DNA of 62,902 nucleotides from Oscillospiraceae bacterium (GTDB lineage Bacteria; Bacillota; Clostridia; Oscillospirales; Oscillospiraceae): NCBI GenBank assembly GCA_017632035.1, contig JAGBSG010000010.1, positions 1 to 62,902 of the forward strand, read 5' to 3'. Shown piece by piece: positions 20,571 to 27,677 of this stretch (position 1 is its first letter; each line of letters starts with the position of its first letter). The notes under the pieces were generated by a model. It saw only the letters and a program-made list of their open reading frames with translations, ran no database searches and was not told where the DNA came from. The position numbers and the translations under genes were made by a program.

Positions 20571-21155
20571 ATGAATCTGAATAATGTAGAATTTTTGGTA
20601 TCAGCTGCATCTACCAACGCTTTTCCGAAGAACCGCCTTCCGGAGATCGCCTTTGCAGGCAAATCCAATGTTGGAAAATCATCTGTCATCAATCGTATCC
20701 TAAACAGAAAGAATTTTGCCCGTGTTGGTGAGAAACCGGGAAAAACCATCCATGTCAACTACTTTGTAGTTGACCGTACATGCTACTTTGTGGACCTGCC
20801 CGGTTATGGCTACGCAAAGGTTTCCCAGGCAGAGAAGGATCGCTGGGGGCGGCTCATGGAGGCTTATTTTGCTGCTGGGCGTATCGATCTGGGTGTTTTG
20901 ATCGTAGATGCCCGGCACGCGCCTACCAATAACGATATTACCATGGCTCGTTGGTTTTTGGACAGCGAATGCCCCTTCGTTGTCGTCGCTAACAAGCTGG
21001 ACAAGCTGAAAAAGAGTGAGATCCAGCCAAATCTGCAGACCATCCGTGATGATCTGGAGTTACCGGAGAACTGTGCGGTGATCCCTTTTTCGGCGCAGAA
21101 GGGTAACGGCAGGGAAGAGTTGCTTCGGCTGATCCTGAATGCTGTAAATGGATAG
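20571..21155 (+). CDS. ysxC: Ribosome assembly GTPase YsxC/EngB
   Basis: A 194-residue GTPase needed for 50S assembly. ATG 20571 is preferred over an in-frame GTG at 20559 because GAGGTG precedes it. Motifs: GKSNVGKSS (G1), T of the GKTIHVN segment (G2), DLPGYG (G3), NKLDK (G4). The lon-ysxC order is also found in B. subtilis. Confidence 0.95.
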   Translation: MNLNNVEFLVSAASTNAFPKNRLPEIAFAGKSNVGKSSVINRILNRKNFARVGEKPGKTIHVNYFVVDRTCYFVDLPGYGYAKVSQAEKDRWGRLMEAYFAAGRIDLGVLIVDARHAPTNNDITMARWFLDSECPFVVVANKLDKLKKSEIQPNLQTIRDDLELPENCAVIPFSAQKGNGREELLRLILNAVNG

Positions 21156-21157
21156 GG

Positions 21158-21197
21158 AATGGCCCATAGTTCGGATGAAGAACTATGGGCCATTTTT
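21158..21197 (+). terminator. Terminator after engB
   Basis: A 15-bp perfect stem, AATGGCCCATAGTTC and its complement, followed by TTTTT. Confidence 0.9.
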
Positions 21198-21216
21198 GTA
21201 AGACGAAAACCACCTC

Positions 21217-21314
21217 CGTCTGTATAATTAGTATAAAGAAAAGGTAAACAACATGGTGGTTTTCCATGTGTCTACCTTTATCTTACAACTTCAACACGGC
21301 CGGTGGTTATGATT
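21217..21314. repeat. Dispersed palindromic repeat, copy A
   Basis: This ~97-bp sequence recurs in inverted orientation at 52044-52140 with only a few differences. The core forms a long hairpin: GGTAAACAACATGG pairs with CCATGTGTCTACC around TGGTTTT. It lies between convergent genes (engB and pfkA), beyond the engB terminator. It could be a REP/MITE-like element or a bidirectional terminator. Confidence 0.85.
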
Positions 21315-21321
21315 GTAATTA

Positions 21322-21347
21322 ATCCCCGGTACTTTGGTACCGGGGAT
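21322..21347 (-). terminator. Hairpin downstream of pfkA
   Basis: A perfect 11-bp stem ATCCCCGGTAC/GTACCGGGGAT with a 4-nt loop. It lies 25 bp after the pfkA stop on the minus strand and is followed by TTAATT, so it is a weak terminator or 3' stabilising hairpin. Confidence 0.5.
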
Positions 21348-21371
21348 ACACCGAGAGAGGGGAGAGGGGAT

Positions 21372-22343
21372 TTAAATTCCGGTCATTGCACACAGAACAT
21401 CTTTCTCCATTTTCTGAATACCGCGTTGCATAGAAAGAGCTCTTTCGATTTCCATATCGATAAATGAACCTTCATTGGTGCAAATAACTCGATTGGTTTT
21501 TCCCTGGAGCAAAAGCTCTACAGCGAGATAACCCATTTTGGTAGCATTTACACGATCTCTGCCGGTCGGGCTACCGCCGCGCTGAATATGACCCAGAACA
21601 GTCACGCGGGGATCTAGGTCAATGGCATGCTTAATCTTTTTCGCAATCTCAGCTGCAGAGCCTGCGCCCTCAGCAACAACAATCATATAATGCGTAAAGC
21701 CGTTAAAGCGAGCCTGCCGGATTTTTTCGATTACATCGAGGTCGAAATCAATATGATCCTCGGGCACAAGCACCGCTGTTGCACCTACTGCCAGACCAAC
21801 ATACATTGCCAGATAGCCGGCATTACGGCCCATAACCTCAACCACAGAGCAACGTTCATGGGATTGCATAGTATCGCGAAGCTTATCGATGCACTCGATT
21901 GCGGTGTTGGCCGCAGTGTCGAAACCAAGACTGTAATTGGTGCAGCTGATATCATTATCGATGGTCGCCGGGATACCAATCACATTGACACCGTGCCTGG
22001 AAAGGGCCTGCGCACCACGAAATGTGCCGTCACCGCCTATTGCAACAATTCCGTCGAGACCTAAAAATTTACATGTGGAAACAGCTTTTTTCTGACCTTC
22101 TTCCGTCATAAACTCCTTACTGCGCGCGGTGTAGAGGATCGTGCCGCCACGGTTGATAATATGTGCAATGTTTTTTTCGTCAAGTCGAATCACATCACCT
22201 GTAATCAGACCGTTCCAGCCACGGCGGATACCGTAACACTCTACGCCATGATGGATGGCAGTACGAACAACAGAACGGACACATGCGTTCATGCCTGGAG
22301 CATCACCGCCACTTGTTAAAACACCGATTCTCTTTACATGCAT
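21372..22343 (-). CDS. pfkA: 6-phosphofructokinase
   Basis: A 323-residue ATP-dependent phosphofructokinase that commits fructose-6-phosphate to glycolysis. The N-terminal LTSGGDAPGMN binds ATP. GGDGT (about residues 101-105) and the catalytic TIDNDI region are intact. The Gly-Gly-Asp-Gly-Thr pattern suggests the ATP rather than the pyrophosphate type. It is monocistronic, with its promoter 40-70 bp upstream. Confidence 0.96.
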   Translation of the reverse strand: MHVKRIGVLTSGGDAPGMNACVRSVVRTAIHHGVECYGIRRGWNGLITGDVIRLDEKNIAHIINRGGTILYTARSKEFMTEEGQKKAVSTCKFLGLDGIVAIGGDGTFRGAQALSRHGVNVIGIPATIDNDISCTNYSLGFDTAANTAIECIDKLRDTMQSHERCSVVEVMGRNAGYLAMYVGLAVGATAVLVPEDHIDFDLDVIEKIRQARFNGFTHYMIVVAEGAGSAAEIAKKIKHAIDLDPRVTVLGHIQRGGSPTGRDRVNATKMGYLAVELLLQGKTNRVICTNEGSFIDMEIERALSMQRGIQKMEKDVLCAMTGI

Positions 22344-22383
22344 AGGATATTCCTCCTGTGGGGATCAAACTTAATTTATAAGC

Positions 22384-23250
22384 CTATTTTATCAAAATTG
22401 TCGTAAATGTAAAGTGAAATTTTATGAGCACAACTACACAGCCTATATTGAAGAAACTATGTTGTTCCGGGACATCAAATAATCGGCCATAAAGTAGGCA
22501 AGAGTAGCCAAACGAAACAAAACCAGTATTTTGTGGGCCGGGAGGCCCGTATGCGTTCATTGGCTGAGGACAGCCAGTGCCTTTTTTGCGAAGCCAACGA
22601 ACGCAACAAAATAGTTTCTTTGTATTTGTCTCATAAACAGGACAGTAAGGCTGGTACCGTTCGGGAAGAGGGGGGAAGGGATCAAGATCCCAAGAATCAA
22701 AGTACCGGTAGTATTTAGGCCTCCAGATCCGTCTGGCAAAGAGCCGATGAAGGAAAGAGGGCTTACAGTAGCCTTGAACAATTTCACCGAGTTTCTCATT
22801 ACCACGCTTTGGATCAGGAAACAGAATATCATACGGAACACGGTAGCAGCTGCTTAACCACTTACCAGTCCAGAAGCCTTTCCGGATATAAAACACTCGA
22901 TCAGTGATCGCTCTGATCTTGAGATCAACACCATTCCACTGCTGCGTATAAAGCCAAATATCAGCACAACGGTGACGATGTTCCAAAAAATAAGACTTAC
23001 GCCCCTCCGAGAACTCTTTATGATTTCTGGAATCGGCAAAGAGCGTAGCTTCATCGATAAAAAGGGCACAGTCACGGAGTTCATATTTACCAATACAATC
23101 GTTATCGATATATGTAACCCCGGGTATTTTCACATGAACATTACAGTAGTAGTTTTTATATCTACCACTTTTCATAGCGCGAAGAATATCGGCACACATG
23201 ATGGTTGTCTTGCCGGAACCGGGAAGACCAAAAGTAAGAGAAACGGCCAT
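22384..23250 (-). CDS. Zot/pI-like phage assembly ATPase with a host-derived C-terminus
   Basis: A 288-residue Zot-domain protein; in filamentous phages such pI proteins drive virion extrusion at the inner membrane. Walker A GLPGSGKT is at residues 8-15, Walker B ALFIDEA at about 62-68, and the family phrase FFLEHRH/FTQQW appears here as YFLEHRHRCADIWLYTQQW. Residues 1-217 are phage-coded. The last 71 residues are read through the left attachment site into host DNA, ending over the pfkA promoter, and look non-native. In the circular phage the frame would instead continue into 28900-29057, giving 264 residues. RBS GGAGG. Confidence 0.88.
   Translation of the reverse strand: MAVSLTFGLPGSGKTTIMCADILRAMKSGRYKNYYCNVHVKIPGVTYIDNDCIGKYELRDCALFIDEATLFADSRNHKEFSEGRKSYFLEHRHRCADIWLYTQQWNGVDLKIRAITDRVFYIRKGFWTGKWLSSCYRVPYDILFPDPKRGNEKLGEIVQGYCKPSFLHRLFARRIWRPKYYRYFDSWDLDPFPPLPERYQPYCPVYETNTKKLFCCVRWLRKKGTGCPQPMNAYGPPGPQNTGFVSFGYSCLLYGRLFDVPEQHSFFNIGCVVVLIKFHFTFTTILIK
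22386..22413 (-). promoter_or_regulatory. Promoter of pfkA
   Basis: On the minus strand: TTTACA (22408-22413), 16-bp spacer, TAAAAT (22386-22391). It overlaps the last codons of the hybrid zot frame, which shows that this tail is host DNA. Confidence 0.6.
22558..22587 (+). terminator. Rightward terminator beside attL; possible end of a host small RNA
   Basis: CATTGGCTG pairs with CAGCCAGTG (loop AGGA), then CCTTTTTT. It lies on the host side of the left phage junction. The 170 bp upstream have a second GC-rich hairpin (GGGCCGGGAGGCCC) and no rightward gene, so a small RNA is possible. Confidence 0.55.
22600..22613. repeat. attL core (14-bp direct repeat)
   Basis: AACGCAACAAAATA, identical to 29044-29057. 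It encodes the residues around LFCCV of the Zot protein on the minus strand. Host DNA lies to the left. Confidence 0.85.
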
Positions 23251-23274
23251 AGAATTTAATCCTCCGAATGAACA

Positions 23275-23311
23275 GGGGACCGCAAGCGGCTTACGCTCGC
23301 ATGCGGTCCCC
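23275..23311 (-). terminator. GC-rich hairpin between coat gene and zot
   Basis: GGGGACCGCA pairs perfectly with TGCGGTCCCC, and an inner AGCG/CGCT stem sits in the loop. There is no strong T-run. Filamentous phages often have a terminator after the major coat gene, so it may lower zot expression relative to coat. Confidence 0.6.
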
Positions 23312-23327
23312 CTTGTGAGTTATGGAG

Positions 23328-23510
23328 TTAGGTACCCCATGAGAAAGACTTGATCGCCTTGACGCCGAGCATCAGAGCAGAGATAGCGACACCAATCGCC
23401 AGCAGAGGCAGCAGAGCGCTCAGCTTACCATCGGTAGATGTCAGGGCAGTGACAACAGTACCGACCCAATCGATCACGGTAGTAAGAGCAGTAGTTACGG
23501 CATCCAACAT
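23328..23510 (-). CDS. Probable major coat protein (pVIII-like)
   Basis: A 60-residue protein: an N-terminal amphipathic segment with acidic residues, one hydrophobic helix (LLPLLAIGVAISALMLGV) and a basic end (KAIKSF). This is the plan of inovirus major coat proteins. RBS AGGAGG. It is the last gene before the hairpin and zot. The identity is inferred from size, topology and position; the 71-aa protein at 23922 is an alternative candidate. Confidence 0.65.
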   Translation of the reverse strand: MLDAVTTALTTVIDWVGTVVTALTSTDGKLSALLPLLAIGVAISALMLGVKAIKSFSWGT

Positions 23511-23534
23511 AACGCATTTCCTCCTTTGTAAAAA

Positions 23535-23699
23535 TTATCTTCCACCATTCCAAAAATGGGAGAATACACGATAGCCCAGATCTATAAAGATCACTGTAAA
23601 TATCACAATCAACGCACCACAAATATAGTAAATGTACTGCTGATCAGAAGATCCGGTAGTCCAATTATGATTTATAATCCCATCAATAATGTCATACAT
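23535..23699 (-). CDS. Small membrane protein, 54 aa (minor coat candidate)
   Basis: The ATG at 23699 follows GGAGG by 8 nt and overlaps the upstream stop as TAATG. The protein has a polar N-terminus (MYDIIDGIINHNW), one hydrophobic helix (YIYYICGALIVIFTVIFI) and an Arg-containing end. No homology recognised. Likely a minor structural or assembly peptide. Confidence 0.7.
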   Translation of the reverse strand: MYDIIDGIINHNWTTGSSDQQYIYYICGALIVIFTVIFIDLGYRVFSHFWNGGR

Positions 23700-23845
23700 T
23701 AGTGAGACCTCCTAATAAATATGTCACGAATGATCACAGGAAAGGTGCATAAAAACAGCAGCGCAATAAAGGGGAACCACCAATAAGAACCAAACCCCGA
23801 AGAAAAGTAAGCACTAATTAAGGAAATCAACGAATCTAAAATCAT
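23699..23845 (-). CDS. Small membrane protein, 48 aa (minor coat candidate)
   Basis: Starts MILDSLISLISAYF and has one transmembrane helix (WWFPFIALLFLCTFPVII) and a basic tail IRRSH. Its ATG overlaps the stop of the 24-aa gene upstream (ATGA), and its stop overlaps the next ATG. Tight coupling supports it as real despite a weak SD. Confidence 0.65.
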   Translation of the reverse strand: MILDSLISLISAYFSSGFGSYWWFPFIALLFLCTFPVIIRDIFIRRSH

Positions 23846-23916
23846 TTCTTAACCCCCAACCTTAAGTAGATCATAGTCAAGAGGCCAATTACAACGAAGT
23901 AGTAAATATACTGCAT
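23842..23916 (-). CDS. 24-residue membrane peptide (pVII/pIX-like)
   Basis: ATG 23916 follows AGGAGGATTAGGAG. The peptide MQYIYYFVVIGLLTMIYLRL plus GVKK is one hydrophobic helix with a basic end. Ff phages have tip proteins pVII and pIX of about 32-33 residues, so a similar role is plausible. It overlaps the next gene by 4 bp. Confidence 0.6.
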   Translation of the reverse strand: MQYIYYFVVIGLLTMIYLRLGVKK

Positions 23917-23921
23917 TACTC

Positions 23922-24137
23922 CTAATCCTCCTTAGAACCTCTTGAGCGACGAACAACATCAGACAAGCCAGAACGTGCAGCTCCTAAGAGGGGAGTAAGC
24001 AAAATACCTACTGAAAGAACCACAGACATCATGGCAATATAAAGCCTACCACCACCGGTGCTATCCATGATCTGAGCGAACCAATTCACAACAGCGTTAA
24101 TGGATTGATTAAAAAGCGCCAAAACCCTATCTATCAT
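23922..24137 (-). CDS. Coat-like membrane protein, 71 aa
   Basis: An amphipathic N-terminus (MIDRVLALFNQSINAVVNWF), a hydrophobic helix (YIAMMSVVLSVGILLTPLLG) and a strongly basic end (RRSRGSK). It resembles the 60-aa coat candidate in plan. Only 1 bp separates it from the preceding gene. Confidence 0.7.
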   Translation of the reverse strand: MIDRVLALFNQSINAVVNWFAQIMDSTGGGRLYIAMMSVVLSVGILLTPLLGAARSGLSDVVRRSRGSKED

Positions 24138-24138
24138 A

Positions 24139-24366
24139 TTAACCCTCCCGGCCCAAGACCTTATAGATCACTACTACACTAAAGATTGAAATAATAATTG
24201 TCAAATATGCCGACGGCAGCCAACCAAAGTAATTTGGGATCTGCGCAACAAATGAAGCGGTCAGCTGGATAACGTATACAATGTCCTGGATAAATGAGAT
24301 GACAAAATCGACCAGCGAATCAATGATATCAAAGAGACCGGTAAAGAAATCAATTATAGCCTTCAT
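24139..24366 (-). CDS. Small hydrophobic phage protein, 75 aa (pVI-like)
   Basis: A largely hydrophobic protein with an N-terminal segment FFTGLFDIIDSLVDFVISF and a C-terminal helix AYLTIIISIFSVVVIYKVLG. It lies directly after the pIII-like gene, where pVI is found in filamentous phages. Function inferred from position only. Confidence 0.65.
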   Translation of the reverse strand: MKAIIDFFTGLFDIIDSLVDFVISFIQDIVYVIQLTASFVAQIPNYFGWLPSAYLTIIISIFSVVVIYKVLGREG

Positions 24367-24368
24367 AG

Positions 24369-25385
24369 CTAACCCCTCTTGCCAAACAGAACATATGCTG
24401 CCAAAGATAATATCAACGCTAGCATAACCACGGAGCTGATGTAGGGAGCATTGACCATGGATGCCAGAAATGTAGTATATGAGGTCAGCTCACTGGAGGA
24501 GATAATATCTGATATACTACCCTGATCAGAAAGATCAGGCTTGTCCAGCTCATTCATCTGATTATTAAGGTCATCTATCTGGCCACCCTGAACTGCAGCT
24601 TCTTCCTTAGCACCCTCACCGGCTCCCGGCGCCGGCTCTAATGCGTTAGCAATTTCATCAAGCTTATCACTAATCTCCTTATTGGAATCCTTTAAATCCT
24701 CAAGGAGCTGATTCGTTATGCCCGTCTGTATCTGCTGAGAATATGCTTCATCAAGAGAGAATCTCACTGTAAAGCTAGTTAGTGTGACAGTATAGGTAGT
24801 GTCCTCTAAGGATAGCCCCATAAAATTATCTAAACACACACCAACGGCAAAAGATTCAGCATCATCACGACCATAAGCACCACGCTCAATTGTCATACTA
24901 CCCAATGAAATCGGTTCACCAACTGAAGCAAAATGATATGCTGTACCTAGAACAGTAGCAGTATCGTACCAACTTTCTTCTTCACCAGTAATAAGCCCAT
25001 AATTATATTCAATAAACATACTGGCCGAAGGGGAAATATGAGCTTTATTACAGCTGTAGCTAGCAGAAGCAGAAATCGTACTAGAATCGGGCAGATAAGT
25101 AAAATCGATATACTCAGATTGATACCGAATATATACTGTCGCATACTCAGCAGCATTACCGGGTATGGTAAAAGTACATGAAGGCCCTGAAAAAGACGTA
25201 TCATCCCAATCGTAATAGCTATCAAGGCTATCGTCAAGGGGAATAGATACATTTATGAATGTCTCTCCATTCACAGTATCTAAGGTATAATCGAAATCAA
25301 AGACAGTTTTAGCAGACACAGGGATGCACAGCATACCAACGAGAAGAGAGATTATCAGAAGACAAATTACATATCTATGTTTCAA
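24369..25385 (-). CDS. pIII-like surface/adsorption protein
   Basis: A 338-residue secreted protein anchored by its C-terminus. The signal peptide is at residues 1-25 (ICLLIISLLVGMLC, then VSA for cleavage). There is a beta-rich, Ser/Tyr/Thr-rich ectodomain to about residue 205, then an acidic coiled stretch and a Gly/Ala/Glu/Pro linker. A C-terminal transmembrane helix (VVMLALILSLAAYVLF) ends in GKRG. This plan is that of filamentous-phage attachment proteins. The receptor is unknown. It overlaps rep by 11 bp. Confidence 0.72.
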   Translation of the reverse strand: MKHRYVICLLIISLLVGMLCIPVSAKTVFDFDYTLDTVNGETFINVSIPLDDSLDSYYDWDDTSFSGPSCTFTIPGNAAEYATVYIRYQSEYIDFTYLPDSSTISASASYSCNKAHISPSASMFIEYNYGLITGEEESWYDTATVLGTAYHFASVGEPISLGSMTIERGAYGRDDAESFAVGVCLDNFMGLSLEDTTYTVTLTSFTVRFSLDEAYSQQIQTGITNQLLEDLKDSNKEISDKLDEIANALEPAPGAGEGAKEEAAVQGGQIDDLNNQMNELDKPDLSDQGSISDIISSSELTSYTTFLASMVNAPYISSVVMLALILSLAAYVLFGKRG

Positions 25386-26349
25386 GATCCTTTTCCCCCT
25401 TCTTTTTTCGTTTAAACTGCTCGAGAAGCATCTTATGCTTTGGATTCAGTGGTGATCGTCGCTCCTTCAGGAGCTTGTCCAGGGAATCCAGGCCATAGAT
25501 CTGCGACCAAGTATAGATTGCACCTCCACACTGATCCCGGAGGTAGCCTTCCAAACGGAAGATGTTATATTCAAGACCCGGATCCGCAGCGATATGGATC
25601 GCAGCTGCGCCTTGCAGCAGTCTGTTCCAATAGTCCGTAGGCTGCCACCTGGACTTATTGGAATCGCTGGACGGATCACAATAAACTAAGTAATTAGACA
25701 GGATCCCGGAGAATACCGGGCCAACGTCCTGATGCTCCAGGATCGCCTGAACAGCACCGGAAGCATTTACATCACGCAGCACAAGCTCCACACGGATCCA
25801 ATGCGTGTCATCCAGCAGACCACGCTCCGCTGCTTTGTCGTAAATCCTGACACGGGTATTTGACTGAGGAGATCCGTGGTAGATCGTAGTGCCGCAGGAG
25901 CCGTATTCTACCTTCCACCACCGGGAACGAGACCGGTACCGGTGATGGTCTGTATCATCCAGGATCTGTCCAATATCCAAGATCCCGGTATGATCATCAA
26001 AAGCAAGATCGATATGCGTAATATTAAATTCACTGAATGGATCCACGAGGATCCCAAGTAGATCTAGCCATGTAAGATCTGAGTAAGTTTCAAAGGCTCG
26101 GCAGCCTTGTCCGGACATTTCGAGACAGATGCCCATATCCTCACGACCACCGGACATGATCGTAATTCCTGAGAAGCTGCACCGATGCGCATAGCCGTAC
26201 CGGTACGCGTCCAAGTGCTCCCAAGAGCATTCCTGAAGATGCAGCAGATTGATCAGATCATTCTCCGACCAGATCTTGGTCGTGACTGTAAGCCAGTCGA
26301 TCAGGATTAAGTTGTGATTGGGTAAAGGCTGAATTTCCAACTTTTCCAC
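25375..26349 (-). CDS. Rolling-circle replication initiator (Rep_trans-like)
   Basis: A 324-residue protein resembling the 'replication initiation factor' family of Gram-positive phages and plasmids. Family-like stretches are GICLEMSGQGCRAFE (about residues 73-87), THIDLAFDD (111-119), RIYDKAAERG and WIRVEL. It should nick one strand of the phage DNA to start rolling-circle replication. The start appears to be GTG 26349 with no clear SD; two strong hairpins lie just upstream and may control it. Confidence 0.82.
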   Translation of the reverse strand: MEKLEIQPLPNHNLILIDWLTVTTKIWSENDLINLLHLQECSWEHLDAYRYGYAHRCSFSGITIMSGGREDMGICLEMSGQGCRAFETYSDLTWLDLLGILVDPFSEFNITHIDLAFDDHTGILDIGQILDDTDHHRYRSRSRWWKVEYGSCGTTIYHGSPQSNTRVRIYDKAAERGLLDDTHWIRVELVLRDVNASGAVQAILEHQDVGPVFSGILSNYLVYCDPSSDSNKSRWQPTDYWNRLLQGAAAIHIAADPGLEYNIFRLEGYLRDQCGGAIYTWSQIYGLDSLDKLLKERRSPLNPKHKMLLEQFKRKKKGEKDLET

Positions 26350-26366
26350 CCCGGTTATGTATTTTG

Positions 26367-26415
26367 TACCCCCCTGTTAGCGGAGGGGGGTAGGGGAAAA
26401 GCTGAACTTTTCCCC
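26367..26415. promoter_or_regulatory. Twin hairpins upstream of rep
   Basis: Two perfect hairpins in tandem: TACCCCCC/GGGGGGTA (26367-26392) and GGGGAAAAG/CTTTTCCCC (26393-26415). They lie 18 bp before the rep start. They could be part of an origin, an attenuator or a translational control site. Confidence 0.6.
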
Positions 26416-26465
26416 TAAATTTGAAAATACGGTTGGGGTGCGTCTCACGACCTGCCCAAAATCAG

Positions 26466-26645
26466 CTACTTATCTCTCAATTTATCGATTACCTCGATCA
26501 ACTGACCCCGAAGAGCACCAATCATTCGATTATGGTGCTTAAGTACCTTTCTTGTCTCCTCTAACTGCTTAGGAGCCTCCAGAAGGCTTTCTAAGACAGA
26601 GTAGGGGACAAGTACCGGAAAATCATATTTCTTATCAGAGGGCAT
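26466..26645 (-). CDS. Small phage protein, 59 aa
   Basis: ATG 26645 follows AGGAGG. The protein starts MPSDKKYDFPVLVPYSVLES and continues with a charged, probably helical region (LEETRKVLKHH...LIEVIDKLRDK), consistent with a short coiled coil. No family recognised. It lies between rep and the 62-aa gene. Confidence 0.7.
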   Translation of the reverse strand: MPSDKKYDFPVLVPYSVLESLLEAPKQLEETRKVLKHHNRMIGALRGQLIEVIDKLRDK

Positions 26646-26656
26646 CTCATGACCTC

Positions 26657-26845
26657 CTACACAGCCATGCCGGCAACAATGAGATATGGAAAATCATCCT
26701 CAACATAAACGGCAGGAGAATCCAGGTACTGTGATTCATCCAGCAGGCCACCGGCAATACCTTCCTCTAGCAGCTCCTGATCCATGTCGCAGATCGCGAC
26801 CTCTCTGGACGGATGCAGGAAGCGTAGCGCATCTCTTACCTTCAT
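26657..26845 (-). CDS. Small phage protein, 62 aa
   Basis: An acidic 62-residue protein (MKVRDALRFLHPSREVAICD...). Its start lies 1 bp after the stop of the ssDNA-binding-like gene, so translation is probably coupled. No family recognised. Confidence 0.65.
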   Translation of the reverse strand: MKVRDALRFLHPSREVAICDMDQELLEEGIAGGLLDESQYLDSPAVYVEDDFPYLIVAGMAV

Positions 26846-26846
26846 A

Positions 26847-27083
26847 TCAGGCCACCACAGAAAACTTGATCAAAAAACCGTTCCGGTCATAGATCAGATC
26901 GACATGATCACCAGGCTTGGGAATGTACCCATTCAGAATCGTGTCGCTCAGAAATTCGTTATCAGCTTTGACACCGATTACTTCCTGATCCAAATAGGTG
27001 TAGAACACCGTATAGCCGCTATACGGCCTACCGGTCTTCTTGCTGGTTCCTGCGGTTCTGCGTACTCCAATTACTTCATACAT
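26847..27083 (-). CDS. Possible ssDNA-binding protein (pV-like), 78 aa
   Basis: A 78-residue, beta-rich, basic protein (MYEVIGVRRTAGTSKKTGRPYSG..., ending DLIYDRNGFLIKF). Its size and place ahead of rep fit the ssDNA-binding protein that coats filamentous-phage genomes. RBS GGAGGT. No motif proves the role. Confidence 0.55.
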   Translation of the reverse strand: MYEVIGVRRTAGTSKKTGRPYSGYTVFYTYLDQEVIGVKADNEFLSDTILNGYIPKPGDHVDLIYDRNGFLIKFSVVA

Positions 27084-27130
27084 AACTAACTACCTCCAAA
27101 AATTTATTGATATATTACCTTGCCCGGCAT

Positions 27131-27350
27131 GTATACATAGTGCCGGGAAGAGGTATACAAAATAGATCTATTTCGTATAAAATCACCTGAAGGTGAATTG
27201 TATACATTTCTGAAAATTGGCGCCTAAAATCGTATACATGTTCCTGGGCTACGTATACATTTCCGGCGCCGAAATCGTATACATTGATCGATCGGAAATG
27301 TATACATTTACCTGCAGGTAATCGTATACATGTACCAGGGCAATGTATAC
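27131..27350. repeat. GTATAC iteron array
   Basis: Nine GTATAC hexamers plus one GTATAA start at 27131, 27153, 27175 (variant), 27200, 27232, 27253, 27277, 27300, 27324 and 27345. Spacing is 21-25 bp except one 32-bp gap, about two helical turns. Most read as GTATACAT. Other small palindromes (CACCTGAAGGTG, GGCGCC, TTGATCGATCGG, TTACCTGCAGGTAA) lie between them. The array is the leader of the rep operon and directly follows the ribbon-helix-helix-like gene. Confidence 0.9.
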
Positions 27351-27360
27351 ATTGCGCCGG

Positions 27361-27558
27361 TTATCGCTGGAATACATCGATATTGTTTTTTAAGCAATAC
27401 TCGATCATTTCTGCAGAAACACTGGACAAAGTTTTCCGAGGCCAGTAATGTTTCTTCGCTGCAGCATCCACATACTTAGATAGATCATTGTAAACCTTCG
27501 TTGTAATCCGCAGCGTAACAACCTTATTTCTTTCATAATCATCATTGAAATATACCAT
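27361..27558 (-). CDS. Ribbon-helix-helix-like DNA-binding protein, 65 aa
   Basis: Contains KVVTLRITTKVYNDLSKYVDAAA, a beta strand followed by helices as in Arc/CopG-type repressors. It is the first leftward phage gene and ends 11 bp from the GTATAC array, so it may bind that array and control rep. RBS AAGGTAGG. Confidence 0.65.
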   Translation of the reverse strand: MVYFNDDYERNKVVTLRITTKVYNDLSKYVDAAAKKHYWPRKTLSSVSAEMIEYCLKNNIDVFQR

Positions 27559-27601
27559 AACTAACTACCTACCTTTCAAAATATGGCCTAAGCCTACAAC
27601 C

Positions 27602-27649
27602 AGTATACACACATCTGTGTGTAAAGTCAATACACACATTCGCGTGTAT
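27602..27649. promoter_or_regulatory. Phage early promoter with two operators
   Basis: On the minus strand: TTGACT (27625-27630), 17-bp spacer, TATACT (27602-27607). The perfect palindrome TACACACA-TC-TGTGTGTA (27606-27623) fills the spacer. A second site, ATACACAC-ATTC-GCGTGTAT (27630-27649, one mismatch), abuts the -35. Both are likely operators of the HTH repressor encoded divergently. Confidence 0.78.
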
Positions 27650-27677
27650 GCTACTGTCATATCTGGAGGTGACAGTA

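Noticed and set aside
27131-27350. CRISPR array
   Set aside because: The repeated unit is only a 6-8 bp palindrome with irregular spacing and no cas genes; it is an iteron or operator array.
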